The notes: a model not told the origin generated them from the letters alone. A stretch of 64,000 bases of DNA from Flexivirga meconopsidis (GCF_026162425.1 NZ_JAOBQJ010000003.1:310001-374000), one strand, 5' to 3'. Shown: positions 1-8,151, counted from the first letter of the stretch. Numbers and translations are program-made.

Positions 1-7
1 CCCGATA

Positions 8-31
8 GCGACCGGGAGTGCTACCTCGGCG
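8..31 (+). repeat. Short repeat copy 1 beside the first DUF559 gene
   Basis: A 24-bp sequence with core CGACCGGGAGTGCTACCTCG, identical to the copy at 1020-1043 and present in inverted form with two mismatches at 984-1003. It ends 5 bp beyond the stop codon of the DUF559-type gene. The copies bracket that gene. More copies may lie left of the window. Confidence 0.8.
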
Positions 32-36
32 AGGAG

Positions 37-915
37 TCAGCTTCCCGGCAGGCGCAGCGCACGGGCGAGGGCCCGCATGGCCGGCTCGGGATTGCGATTG
101 TCGGCGCCGTTGAGCTCCAGCACAGCCCAGTCGGCCGCGCGCATCGCCCGGCGGCGCGTCTGATCGAGCCGGCGTTGGTCGACGGTGAAGTGGTAGTCGC
201 CGTCATACTCGGCGACGACGCGTTGCTCCCGCCATACGAAATCGCCCATCCCGAGCAAGAATCCGTGGTGGTCGTGCACGTCGGCGTTGAGTTCGGGGGC
301 GGGGAAGCCCGCTTGCCGAAAACGCAAGCGCCACAACGTTTCCTGGGGTGACAGCACTCCGGGGCGGATCAACCGGGCGGCCTCACGGGCGGCGCTTATG
401 CCGCCCCGGCCAGCGGAGTCGTCGACGAGTTTGGCGAAGCCCGGGAGCAGCTCGGGCGCTCGCTGCACGATCGCATCCCCGAGGATGACGAGGTCGTCGA
501 CCGGCAGCTTCGGCGCGAGGTCCAGCCAGGTCGTCAGCACCGAGGTGACCGGAAGATCGCCGGTCCGACGGATCTCCCGGGAGTCCAGGCCGTGGTGCAT
601 CACGACCCCGCGCCGTCGCACGAACACGCTGCGGGGCAGCGTGACGTGCAGGCGCTCGTCGCGCGGAGCCGGAAGGTCGAGGAGTTGGGCGGCGGTCGCG
701 TGGGAGAAGGCGACTCGGCCGGTCGGGAAGAGAAGCGGGTATGCCGCGGCGCGCTCGCGCAGTGCTCGCGTCTCGTCGGTCAGGCGAAGCCCGCGCGTCG
801 GGATGACCAGCCCGCGGTGACGCAGCCGGCCGGGTGTCAGGCCGCGTGCGCGGGCCGCGTCATACGTGAAGGCGGCCCCGAGCTCGGGTGGGAGCGGGGC
901 GGCACGGCGGGACAT
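37..915 (-). CDS. AbiEi-like winged-helix / DUF559 endonuclease-like protein
   Basis: This 292-residue protein has the two-part layout of the stand-alone actinobacterial AbiEi-antitoxin-like proteins. An N-terminal helical region of about 90 residues (GLTPGRLRHRG, then AFSHATAAQLLDLP) resembles the AbiEi winged helix. The C-terminal domain (about 200-290) resembles DUF559/Vsr-type PD-(D/E)XK nucleases, with candidate metal ligands D225, E236 and D238 (MGDFVW...VVAEYDGDYHF) and the usual hydrophobic strand WAVLELNG. No AbiEii toxin gene adjoins it, so it is not a standard type IV toxin-antitoxin pair. It is distantly similar in layout to the gene at 53870-54787, and like that gene it is flanked by its own repeats. 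Nuclease activity and target are inferred. The ATG at 915 was chosen because it opens the conserved N-terminal domain. Confidence 0.75.
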   Translation of the reverse strand: MSRRAAPLPPELGAAFTYDAARARGLTPGRLRHRGLVIPTRGLRLTDETRALRERAAAYPLLFPTGRVAFSHATAAQLLDLPAPRDERLHVTLPRSVFVRRRGVVMHHGLDSREIRRTGDLPVTSVLTTWLDLAPKLPVDDLVILGDAIVQRAPELLPGFAKLVDDSAGRGGISAAREAARLIRPGVLSPQETLWRLRFRQAGFPAPELNADVHDHHGFLLGMGDFVWREQRVVAEYDGDYHFTVDQRRLDQTRRRAMRAADWAVLELNGADNRNPEPAMRALARALRLPGS

Positions 916-983
916 GCCGGAAGTCTGCTCGGAGTCGACCTGCTCGCGCTGACGTCATCCACGGGGGAGTCGTCGGCCGGCCG

Positions 984-1043
984 CGAGGTAGCACTTGCGG
1001 TCGTTATGACGGCGTGTTGGCGACCGGGAGTGCTACCTCGGCG
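984..1043. repeat. Inverted pair of the 24-bp repeat (copies 2 and 3), possible terminator
   Basis: The sequence at 984-1003 is the reverse complement of the 20-bp core at 1021-1040 with two mismatches, separated by 17 bases. Transcribed, it forms a long stem. It lies 37 bp past the stop codon of the cation exporter, so it could end that transcript, and it lies upstream of the DUF559-type gene. No T-run follows, which is usual in high-GC actinobacteria. Confidence 0.7.
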
Positions 1044-1079
1044 GGGGCGGCGGCGAGGGGACAGAGGGGGAGGGGTAGC

Positions 1080-2078
1080 TCAGTGCGTGCCGGACTCGTG
1101 CGCGGCGTGGCCGGCCGGCTCGAGCTGGAAGGTCGAGTGCTCCAGATCGAAATGACCGTGCAGGCAGGCCTGCAGCTTGTCGAGCACCTGCGGGGCGTTG
1201 CCGTCGGTGAAGCAGTCGTCGGCCACGACCACGTGCGCGGACACCGCAGGCAGGTCGGAGGTGACGGTCCAGACGTGCAGGTCGTGGACCGACCGCACGT
1301 TGTCGGTGTCGAGCAGGTGCTGCTGCAGGTCGTCGAGGTCGACGTCCTTGGGTGCGCCCTCCAGCAACACCCGGCCGCTTTCGCGCAGCAGACCCCAGGC
1401 GGCATACAGCATCAGGCCGACGACGATCAGGGACGCGATCGGGTCCGCGCGTGTCCACCCGGTGAGGAGTATGACGATGCCCGCGACCACGGTGCCGATG
1501 AAGCCGTAGAGGTCGGTCAGGATGTGCTGGTAGGCGCCTTCGACGTTGAGGCTGGTGCGGTTGGCACGGGCAATGAGCCAGGCGGCGCCGATGTTGACCG
1601 CGACGCCGACGAGCGCGACGATCAGCACCGCGCCACCCTCGACCTCGGGCGGGTTGATCAGTCGGCGAATCGCCTCGAACGCCACGATGCCGGAGACCAC
1701 CAGCAGAGTGATCCCGTTGCCCGCGGCGGACAGGATCTCGGCGCGCTTCCAGCCGAAGGTCCAGCTGCCGCGTGCCGGCTTGGCCGACAGGTGCATCGCC
1801 CAGAGGGCGGCGCCGATCGCGCCGACATCGCTCAGCATGTGCCCCGCGTCGGACAGCAGGGCCAGCGAGCCGGAGACGAACGCGACGACGATCTCGGCCA
1901 CCATGAACGACCCGAGCAGCGCCAACGCGCCCCACAAATAGCGCCGGTCGGCGTTCGAGCTCACGCCGTGCGTGTGCCCCCCGCTGCCGTGCGCGTGACC
2001 CTTGTGGTCGTCGTGCCCTTGGGTGGCGGTGTGGCCGCCTTCCTTGGACCCTGTGCACAGCGGTGCGCGCTCGCTCAT
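1080..2078 (-). CDS. Cation diffusion facilitator (Zn/Cd/Co exporter, ZitB/CzcD type)
   Basis: A 332-residue metal-proton antiporter of the CDF family that exports divalent cations across the cytoplasmic membrane. The His-rich N terminus (GHDDHKGHAHGSGGHTH, residues 21-37) is a metal-binding stretch. Six membrane segments follow. The two transport-site motifs are visible as D77/H80/D84 (SDAGHMLSD) and H185/D189 (HILTD). A cytoplasmic C-terminal domain starts near residue 225. It is divergent from an ArsR-family gene, and a palindromic operator lies between them, so the regulator most likely represses both until metal binds. The start is preceded by GGGAGG. The metal cannot be assigned from sequence; zinc is the likeliest. 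Confidence 0.92.
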   Translation of the reverse strand: MSERAPLCTGSKEGGHTATQGHDDHKGHAHGSGGHTHGVSSNADRRYLWGALALLGSFMVAEIVVAFVSGSLALLSDAGHMLSDVGAIGAALWAMHLSAKPARGSWTFGWKRAEILSAAGNGITLLVVSGIVAFEAIRRLINPPEVEGGAVLIVALVGVAVNIGAAWLIARANRTSLNVEGAYQHILTDLYGFIGTVVAGIVILLTGWTRADPIASLIVVGLMLYAAWGLLRESGRVLLEGAPKDVDLDDLQQHLLDTDNVRSVHDLHVWTVTSDLPAVSAHVVVADDCFTDGNAPQVLDKLQACLHGHFDLEHSTFQLEPAGHAAHESGTH

Positions 2079-2114
2079 TCGCCGGCCTCCCGGAAGTGAT
2101 GCTCGTTTTCATTA

Positions 2115-2144
2115 TCGATATCTGCGCAACTGCGCATATATCGA
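2115..2144. promoter_or_regulatory. ArsR/SmtB-type operator between exporter and regulator
   Basis: Two 14-bp arms (TCGATATCTGCGCA and its inverted partner TGCGCATATATCGA) match at 13 of 14 positions around a 2-bp spacer. AT-rich outer arms with a TGCGCA inner element and short spacer fit ArsR/SmtB operators. It overlaps the expected -35 regions of both divergent promoters. On the minus strand GATAAT (2116-2111) is a plausible -10 for the exporter. Confidence 0.8.
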
Positions 2145-2151
2145 AAACCAC

Positions 2152-2157
2152 TATAAT
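2152..2157 (+). promoter_or_regulatory. -10 element TATAAT of the ArsR-family gene (leaderless)
   Basis: A perfect TATAAT lies 8 bases before the ATG at 2166, so transcription would start at or next to the start codon. No Shine-Dalgarno sequence is present. The operator at 2115-2144 covers the -35 position. Confidence 0.75.
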
Positions 2158-2165
2158 CACGATGT

Positions 2166-2513
2166 ATGCCGCCAACCAACTCCGCACGCGCTGAATCCGA
2201 CCGGCATGGAGACGAACTCTCCGACGGCCAGGTCGAGGCCGCTGTCACCACATTCGGGCTGTTGGCCGACGCCACCCGGGTGCGGATCCTGTGGGCGCTG
2301 CGGGACGAAGAGCTCGATGTCGCGACGCTTGCCGACATCGCCGGTTGTCGACCGACCGTGGCCAGCCAGCACCTGGCGAAGCTGCGACTGGCCGGGCTCG
2401 TCGTGGGCACCCGGGAGGGCCGCCGGGTGGTTTACCGCCTGCGCGGCGAGCACACCCGCCCGTTGCTCACCGAAGGTCTCTTCCACGCCGACCACCAGGT
2501 CGACGAGAGCTGA
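2166..2513 (+). CDS. ArsR/SmtB-family metal-sensing repressor
   Basis: This 115-residue winged-helix protein is the usual size for the family. The recognition helix is in the stretch TVASQHLAKLRLAGLV (about residues 64-79), followed by the wing GTREGRRVVYRL. The C terminus has His/Asp residues (LFHADHQVDES) that may take part in metal binding, as in NmtR/KmtR/CzrA-like sensors. It diverges from the CDF exporter and very likely releases the shared operator when Zn, Cd or Co is in excess. Which metal is sensed cannot be read from sequence. The mRNA appears leaderless. Confidence 0.9.
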   Translation: MPPTNSARAESDRHGDELSDGQVEAAVTTFGLLADATRVRILWALRDEELDVATLADIAGCRPTVASQHLAKLRLAGLVVGTREGRRVVYRLRGEHTRPLLTEGLFHADHQVDES

Positions 2514-2529
2514 GCCGGCTGGGTCCGGA

Positions 2530-2823
2530 CTACTCGCCGGCCGACTCCCGGATCCGCTCGTGATGGTGGATCACTTCGTCGATCACGAAGCGCAGGAACT
2601 TCTCGCTGAACTCCGGGTCCAGGCCGGACTCGGTCGCCAACCCTCGTAGCCGCTCGATCTGCCGGTCCTCACGGGCCGGATCGGCGGGCGGCAGCTCGTG
2701 CGTGGCCTTGTATTCGCCGACCGCCTGGGTGATGCGGAATCGCTCGGCGAGCATGTGGATCAGTGCGGCGTCGATGTTGTCGATCGACCGCCGGTATGCC
2801 GCAAGAGTCTCGTCGGTGCTCAT
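2530..2823 (-). CDS. Chorismate mutase, AroQ class
   Basis: A 97-residue single-domain all-helical chorismate mutase that converts chorismate to prephenate for phenylalanine and tyrosine synthesis. Family signatures are the N-terminal IDNIDAALIHMLAERF helix with the active-site Arg at about 28, followed by K39 (YKATHELPPADPARE), where DPxRE is typical of the family, and a C-terminal helix with FLRFVIDEVI. It has no signal peptide, so it is a cytoplasmic enzyme. It is convergent with the ArsR gene and lies downstream of, but is probably not co-transcribed with, the HelD-like gene. Confidence 0.9.
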   Translation of the reverse strand: MSTDETLAAYRRSIDNIDAALIHMLAERFRITQAVGEYKATHELPPADPAREDRQIERLRGLATESGLDPEFSEKFLRFVIDEVIHHHERIRESAGE

Positions 2824-2881
2824 GCGGGGTCCTCGCGAAGTGTCCGGCGGAGCGAAGCGGGGGAGGAACTTCGTGGGGTGC

Positions 2882-5110
2882 TCATGCGCGGTCGACCTCG
2901 ACGACAGTCATCCGGTGCGCGGCGCGGGTGAGGGCGACATACAGCACCCGGACCCCACCGGGGGACTCGGCGACGATCGCGTCGGGGTCGACCACGACCG
3001 TCGCGTCGTGCTCCAGCCCCTTGGTGGACATGGGGTCGGCGAGCACCACCCGGCCGGGCGCGACCCGCGGCACGTCAGCGAGCAGGTCGCGGTGGCTGTC
3101 GGGGGTGATCACCGCGATCGAACCGTCGACCTCGTCGAGCAGACTCTTGGCCGCACCGAGCACGGTGTCGCGCAGCGTGCCTGTGGTCGCGGTGAGTTCG
3201 ATCGGCCGCACGCCGGTCTCGCGCACCGCCTGCGGGATGTCGGCGTCCGGGACGGAGCGACGGATCAGCTCGGCCGCGTAGTCGAAGATCTCACGTGCGT
3301 TGCGGTAGTTGGTGTCCATGTGGAACAGCTGGCGTGGCTTGCTGCCGAACGCTTCGTCACGGGCGGCCACCGACTCCGCGGGCAGCGGCCACGAGCTCTG
3401 CGCTGCGTCGCCGACGACCGTCCACGACGCGTAGCGGCCGCGCCGGCCGAGCGACCGCCATTGCATGGGAGACAGATCCTGCGCCTCGTCGACCAGGACG
3501 TGCGCGTATTCGTCGGACCGGCCGATCCGGCCGGCGAGCAGGCGCTCGCGTCGATCCGTCGGCGTCACCTCGTAACCGACCTCGACTGCCGGAATCCGCT
3601 GTGCCGGTTGCAACTCGGCCACGCCGAGGTCGTCGAGCTCCTCGATCTCGTAGAAGCCGCGTTCCTCGCGGGGCTGCTCGGGTATGACGCCGAGTCGGGC
3701 GGTCAGGTCGTCGACCATCGCCACGTCGGCGACCGACCAGCTGCCCTCGTCGAGCGCGACCTGCATCGACCGACGCAACTCGTCACGCTCCGCGGCGGCA
3801 AGGATGCCGTCGGTGTAGTGACGCACCCGTTCCTCGTCGGTGAACCAGAGCAGCACCTCGCGCGGGTCGATCGGGCGCCACCAGTCGCGCATGAACGCCT
3901 CGACCTCGAGGTGGTCGGTGAACCGGTCGACGAATTCCGACTTCTCGCCCTTCTCGCCGCTTCGCACCTGTGCCCAAGCGGCGTCGGCGAGCGCTGCGGT
4001 TGCCGCCTCGGTGGCAGCGTTGTGCTGGTGGTGACGCAGCACCTGGCGACGGAGCTGGCGCAACTGCGGGGCGTCGATCCGGATCGGGTGACCCGCGACC
4101 ATCGCGCGGAATTGCGTCGGTGCCTCGGGCGGCAGATCCCGCGCTGCCCGGGACAGCACCCGCCGGATCCGCAGCGACCCCTTGATCTCTGCGGCGGCCG
4201 GGGTGTCGAGACGCGTTGCCGTCATACCGTCGACCAGGTCACCGAGCGAGCGCAGCGTCACGCTGTCTTCGCCGAGGGACGGCAGCACCCGCTCGATGTA
4301 TGCCGTGTAGGCCGCGGACGGTCCGACGACCAGGATGCCGCCGGATTCGTAACGGCGGCGGTCGGAGTAGAGCAGGTAGGCCGCGCGGTGCAGCGCGACC
4401 ACGGTCTTGCCGGTGCCCGGGCCGCCGGTGATCTCGGTGACGCCGCGGCTGGAGGCCCGGATCGCCTCGTCCTGGTGGGCCTGGATGGTGGCGACGATGT
4501 CACGCATCTGGCCGCCGCGGGAGCGGGTCAAGGCCGCCATCAACGCGCCGTCGCCGACCACGACCATGCCCTCGGGTGCCTCGGGCACCATCAGGTCGTC
4601 CTCGACGCCGAGCACCGTGGAGTCGCGGCAGCGCAGGACCCGGCGCCGGACCACGCCGTCGGGGTGGACGGGGGTGGCCCGGTAGAACGGCGAGGCGGCG
4701 GGCGCTCGCCAGTCGATGACCAGCGGCTCGTACTCGTCGTCACGCACGCCGATGCGGCCGATGTAGCGCACCTCGGCGGTGCTGCCGTCAGCGGCGGGCT
4801 TGTCGTGCTCTAGGTCGAGCCGGCCGAAAACCAGCCCTTCATATTGTGTTTCGAGCGCCTGCCGTCGGCGCCCCGCGTTGAAGACCAGAGCGTCGCGCTC
4901 GAAGAGGCCGGTGATCTCCTCCTCCCGCGCCTCGCCGGTGCGGTCGGTGCGTCCTCGTGCCAGCCCCTCCGCTTCGACGAGTGCCGCCCGGTCGCCCGCC
5001 TTGGCCAACTCGGCGTAGACCTTGTCGACATACCCCTGCTCGGCCGCGATCTCCGCGACGACAGCAGGCGGCACGGCAGGTGCGCCGGCGCGGTCACTGG
5101 TAACGCTCAA
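2882..5110 (-). CDS. HelD-like RNA-polymerase-associated ATPase (UvrD/Rep superfamily)
   Basis: A superfamily-1 helicase-like ATPase of about 742 residues. Motifs are Walker A GGPGTGKT, Walker B VDEAQDLSPMQ with the Q of motif II/III, VVGDAAQSSWP, NYRNAREI, and C-terminal motifs KGLEHDATVVVDP and VLYVALTRAAHRM. Proteins of this build in actinobacteria are HelD/HelR factors, which bind and recycle RNA polymerase and can confer rifampicin tolerance; that role is family knowledge, not shown here. I prefer the TTG start at 5110, which has GGGGGA 9 bases upstream, over an in-frame ATG at 5194 that would add 28 unconserved residues. Confidence 0.85.
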   Translation of the reverse strand: MSVTSDRAGAPAVPPAVVAEIAAEQGYVDKVYAELAKAGDRAALVEAEGLARGRTDRTGEAREEEITGLFERDALVFNAGRRRQALETQYEGLVFGRLDLEHDKPAADGSTAEVRYIGRIGVRDDEYEPLVIDWRAPAASPFYRATPVHPDGVVRRRVLRCRDSTVLGVEDDLMVPEAPEGMVVVGDGALMAALTRSRGGQMRDIVATIQAHQDEAIRASSRGVTEITGGPGTGKTVVALHRAAYLLYSDRRRYESGGILVVGPSAAYTAYIERVLPSLGEDSVTLRSLGDLVDGMTATRLDTPAAAEIKGSLRIRRVLSRAARDLPPEAPTQFRAMVAGHPIRIDAPQLRQLRRQVLRHHQHNAATEAATAALADAAWAQVRSGEKGEKSEFVDRFTDHLEVEAFMRDWWRPIDPREVLLWFTDEERVRHYTDGILAAAERDELRRSMQVALDEGSWSVADVAMVDDLTARLGVIPEQPREERGFYEIEELDDLGVAELQPAQRIPAVEVGYEVTPTDRRERLLAGRIGRSDEYAHVLVDEAQDLSPMQWRSLGRRGRYASWTVVGDAAQSSWPLPAESVAARDEAFGSKPRQLFHMDTNYRNAREIFDYAAELIRRSVPDADIPQAVRETGVRPIELTATTGTLRDTVLGAAKSLLDEVDGSIAVITPDSHRDLLADVPRVAPGRVVLADPMSTKGLEHDATVVVDPDAIVAESPGGVRVLYVALTRAAHRMTVVEVDRA

Positions 5111-5263
5111 TGGATCCCCCAAGCTGAAAAGGGTCGGCACTGCTCGCTTGTGCCCTACCCGGCGTTGACGACCGGTGCACCGGTCAGGGTGCAAGCGAAC
5201 GCCAAAGTCTAGTCGGCGGGGGCAACACGGGTTCGGTGATGTCCGCCACTCGGCCGAGCTTGC

Positions 5264-6295
5264 TCAGATGAGTCCTTGCCGGGCGGCCAGCACGCCTGCC
5301 TGAAAACGCGTGGTGGCGTTCACCCGGTCCATGATCACCCGCACCCGCCGCTCGACGGTGCGCGAGGAAATGCCGATCTGCCGGGAGATGGCCGCATCCG
5401 AGACGCCGTTGGCCATCAGCCGCAGAATGCGCCGGTCTCGCGAATCCAGCATGTCTCGCTCGGAGGCAGGGTCGTCGGCCGGTCGCCACGGGACGCCGAG
5501 CCGCCAGGCGAACTCCAGGCAGTCGCGCACCACGTCGCCACCGTTGGCGAAGTTCATCAAGACGCCGACGGGCGTGCCGCCGCGGTCTTTCAGGTCGATC
5601 ATCGCCAGGCCGCGGTCATTGACGGCCCCGGTGAATGGCATCCCCGCGGTGAGCCGGATCTCGTCGCCGGCCGACGCCCGCGCGTGCATGATCTCGCTGG
5701 CGTTGTCGTCGGTCATCAGCGCCGGATCGATGTCGAGCCGGACGTGCAGTGGCTCGCCCTGGCTGTTCAGGAACGGTGTGGTCGAGATGGCACGCGGAGC
5801 GTCGAGAAGGTAGCGGCTGAGCGGGGAGTCGGTGCGACTGGACAGCACCCAGGATTGCGCGGTCGACGTCACCTGATGCAGCGCCTGGGTCACCTCGACC
5901 AGTGACGTCAGCGGCAGAATGCCGACATCTGGATTGAGTCGCCGCTCGGATTGGGTGCGTACATAGACCCGCGACATCGCCTGTGTCGTGGCTCGCACGA
6001 GTCGCGCACGGTCCTCCAAGGCAGCCGCGTAGGCCGGCATCGCTACCTCGGGCGGCACGACATACCAACTCTCCTCGTCCACCGCCTGGATCATCCCGCG
6101 TTGCATCAGGATGGGTAGCTGCTCGTCGAGCTGATCCTGCGGAAATCCTTGCGAACGAAGGCCTTCCGCGGTCGGGTGGGAGCTTTGGAGTAGAGCCAGA
6201 TAGAGCGACGCCGTCTCGTCGTCATTGGCGTTGATGGAGGTGGCATCAGCGGTGGCTGTCCGTCTCCGGTTGCGGTGCGGCACGTTGGCTTCCAA
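5264..6295 (-). CDS. LuxR-family transcriptional regulator with TrmB-like N terminus
   Basis: This 343-residue protein ends in a LuxR-type helix-turn-helix (about 280-335: RDRRILRLMANGVSDAAISR, then GISSRTVERRVRVIMDRVNA). The first 70 residues resemble a TrmB-like winged helix (LYLALLQSSHPTAEGLRSQG), and the middle resembles the phospholipase-D-like fold seen in this actinobacterial regulator group. The ligand and targets are unknown. It diverges from purD across 290 bp that hold two CCCAGCTGG boxes, which may be its binding sites. Confidence 0.8.
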   Translation of the reverse strand: MEANVPHRNRRRTATADATSINANDDETASLYLALLQSSHPTAEGLRSQGFPQDQLDEQLPILMQRGMIQAVDEESWYVVPPEVAMPAYAAALEDRARLVRATTQAMSRVYVRTQSERRLNPDVGILPLTSLVEVTQALHQVTSTAQSWVLSSRTDSPLSRYLLDAPRAISTTPFLNSQGEPLHVRLDIDPALMTDDNASEIMHARASAGDEIRLTAGMPFTGAVNDRGLAMIDLKDRGGTPVGVLMNFANGGDVVRDCLEFAWRLGVPWRPADDPASERDMLDSRDRRILRLMANGVSDAAISRQIGISSRTVERRVRVIMDRVNATTRFQAGVLAARQGLI

Positions 6296-6397
6296 TCGGT
6301 TCTCGGTGTCAGAAACCGTATGGCGAACCCCCGATTCCCATGCCGGCTTGGCGGGTTTCCGACAAAGACGCTAGTCCGACACCGCCGGATTAACAAC

Positions 6398-6442
6398 AAC
6401 CCAGCTGGACATGTCATAGTTGATTCAACGACCCAGCTGGGT
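6398..6442. promoter_or_regulatory. Two CCCAGCTGG boxes in the luxR-like / purD intergenic region
   Basis: The 290-bp gap between the divergent genes holds ACCCAGCTGG at 6399-6408 and the palindrome ACCCAGCTGGGT at 6431-6442. Their CAGCTG centres are 32 bp apart, about three helical turns. This suggests a dimeric regulator site for one or both genes. Nothing else recognisable lies in the gap apart from the purD -10. Confidence 0.4.
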
Positions 6443-6572
6443 CGTGCGAGCGTGGCAGTGTCGCCGAGTCCCCCTCCGGCCGACCCCATCGCTCGTGGTG
6501 GGTCCCTCCCGAGAGACCTCCCCCCTGACTTTCGGGAGGGATCCACCCTCAACTTCTCTCCCGCATGCCCCG

Positions 6573-6578
6573 TAGGCT
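6573..6578 (+). promoter_or_regulatory. -10 element TAGGCT of purD
   Basis: TAGGCT (TANNNT) lies 8 bases before the GTG at 6587, fitting a leaderless transcript, and only 2 bases before the alternative ATG at 6581. This spacing decides the start. Confidence 0.55.
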
Positions 6579-6586
6579 CCATGCTC

Positions 6587-7858
6587 GTGAGAGCACTCGT
6601 GATCGGGTCCGGAGCCCGGGAACACGCAATTGTCCACGGCCTGCTCGCCGATTCGTCCGTCACGGCCGTGGCGGCGGCGCCCGGCAACCCGGGGATCGCC
6701 GCCGAGGCCGAGTGCCTGCCGCTCGGGGACGTCAGCGATCGTGCGGCGGTCGTTGAGGTCGCGCGCGGGTTCGCCGCCGACCTGGTGATCGTCGGGCCGG
6801 AGGCGCCGCTGGTCGCCGGTGTTTCCGACGCACTGCGCGAGGCGGGCTTCACCGCCTTCGGGCCATCCGGGCAGGCGGCGCAGTTGGAGGGCAGCAAGGC
6901 CTTTGCCAAGGACGTGATGGCGGCCGCCGATGTGCCGACTGCCCGCAGCTACGTCGCGACCGATCCGGACGAGGCGCGTGAGGCGTTGGACGCCACCGGC
7001 GCGCCATACGTCGTGAAGGATGACGGGCTTGCCGCCGGTAAGGGTGTTGTGGTCACCGAATCCGTAGACGAGGCAATGAAACACGCGCTTTCGTGTTTTG
7101 CATCGGGTGGGAGCGTGGTTGTCGAGGAATACCTCGACGGGCCGGAGGTGTCGATCTTCTGCGTCACCGACGGCGAGGTGATCGTGCCGCTGGCGCCGTC
7201 GCAGGACTTCAAACGCATCGGAGACGGTGACGAGGGGCCGAACACCGGTGGCATGGGTGCCTATTCGCCGTTGCCCTGGGCGCCCGAGGGCCTGGTCGAC
7301 GAGGTGGTGCGTCGCATCGCACAGCCGACGATCGACGAAATGCGCCGCCGCGGAACGCCTTTCGCGGGGGTCCTCTACGTCGGGCTGGCGCTGACGAGTG
7401 CGGGGCCGCGGGTGATCGAGTTCAACGCGCGCTTCGGTGACCCGGAGACGCAGGTCGTGCTGGCCCGGTTGCAGACCCCGCTGGGTGCGCTGCTGCACGC
7501 CGCGGCCTCCGGCGAACTGGACCAGCAGCCCCCACTCGTATGGCGGGACGACTCCGCGGTCACGGTCGTCGTGGCGAGCGAGGGCTATCCGCAGACTCCC
7601 CGCACCGGCGACGAGATCACCGGCGTGCCCGAGACGGCGGACGATCGTTATGTGTTGCACGCGGGCACGGCCCGCGACGCCGACGGGACGCTCGTCTCCG
7701 CCGGCGGCCGGGTGCTGTCGGCAGTGGGCGTCGGCGTCGACCTGGCTGCGGCGCGAGCTGCGGCATACGGATTGGTGGACGGGATCGGGCTGCGCGGCTC
7801 GCAGCATCGCCGCGACATTGCGCAGGCCGCCGCCGAGGGCGGCGTCGCCGTGCCCTGA
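6587..7858 (+). CDS. purD: Phosphoribosylamine-glycine ligase
   Basis: GAR synthetase, the second step of purine synthesis, an ATP-grasp enzyme of 423 residues. The sequence opens with the family signature RALVIGSGAREHAI, carries the ATP-grasp loop VVKDDGLAAGKGVVV near residue 140 and the signature RFGDPETQ near 288, and ends with the C-terminal swivel domain. GTG at 6587 gives the conserved N terminus and correct spacing to TAGGCT; ATG at 6581 would add two residues. It is followed by a strong hairpin. The next purine gene, purC, lies 400 bp away beyond a reversed csbD gene. Confidence 0.95.
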   Translation: MRALVIGSGAREHAIVHGLLADSSVTAVAAAPGNPGIAAEAECLPLGDVSDRAAVVEVARGFAADLVIVGPEAPLVAGVSDALREAGFTAFGPSGQAAQLEGSKAFAKDVMAAADVPTARSYVATDPDEAREALDATGAPYVVKDDGLAAGKGVVVTESVDEAMKHALSCFASGGSVVVEEYLDGPEVSIFCVTDGEVIVPLAPSQDFKRIGDGDEGPNTGGMGAYSPLPWAPEGLVDEVVRRIAQPTIDEMRRRGTPFAGVLYVGLALTSAGPRVIEFNARFGDPETQVVLARLQTPLGALLHAAASGELDQQPPLVWRDDSAVTVVVASEGYPQTPRTGDEITGVPETADDRYVLHAGTARDADGTLVSAGGRVLSAVGVGVDLAAARAAAYGLVDGIGLRGSQHRRDIAQAAAEGGVAVP

Positions 7859-7877
7859 GGCTGCGTGCACGAGAACG

Positions 7878-7920
7878 GCAAAGCGGCTGGCTCCCCGGTG
7901 TGGGGAGCCAGCCGCTTTGC
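7878..7920. terminator. Bidirectional hairpin terminator between purD and csbD-like gene
   Basis: Perfect 19-bp arms (7878-7896 and 7902-7920) around a 5-base loop GGTGT; the stem contains GCGGCTGGCTCCCC. It lies between two convergent genes. There is no T-run in the purD direction, but stem strength and position argue for a terminator. Confidence 0.85.
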
Positions 7921-7944
7921 TAAGGCAGTGACCTCGAAAGAGGG

Positions 7945-8151
7945 TCAGCTCAGGCCGTCCTTGGTGTCGTTGAAGGCACCCTTGACGTCGCCGTCCTTGA
8001 GGTTTTCGCCGGCCTGCTTGAAGTTGGCGTTGGACTGAGTGGCCTCACCCTCGGCCTGCTTCTGCTCGTTGCCGGTCGCCTTGCCGACGGCCTCCTGCGC
8101 CTTGCCCTTGGCTTCCTCGGCCATGTTGCTCAGGTTGTCCTTGAGACCCAT
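7945..8151 (-). CDS. CsbD-family stress-associated protein
   Basis: A 68-residue highly charged, Ala/Gly-rich, hydrophilic protein with the CsbD layout: LKDNLSNMAEEAKGKAQEAV, then KATGNEQKQAEGEA. CsbD proteins are general-stress proteins of unknown molecular function. The start is the ATG at 8151, preceded by GAGGAG at good spacing; the in-frame GTG at 8160 lies inside that ribosome-binding site. It is likely monocistronic and bounded by the shared terminator. Confidence 0.88.
   Translation of the reverse strand: MGLKDNLSNMAEEAKGKAQEAVGKATGNEQKQAEGEATQSNANFKQAGENLKDGDVKGAFNDTKDGLS

Noticed and set aside
37-915. Type IV toxin-antitoxin (AbiEi/AbiEii) system
   Set aside because: Only the AbiEi-like part is present, fused to a nuclease-like domain. 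No AbiEii nucleotidyltransferase gene adjoins either copy.
888-2099. Long plus-strand frame opposite the cation exporter, and similar frames opposite HelD (2702-4813) and purL (11441-13462)
   Set aside because: These are high-GC shadow frames: the opposite strand encodes well-conserved enzymes with intact motifs.
2882-5194. ATG at 5194 as start of the HelD-like gene
   Set aside because: It adds 28 residues of no family character and lacks a ribosome-binding site, whereas TTG 5110 has GGGGGA at good distance.
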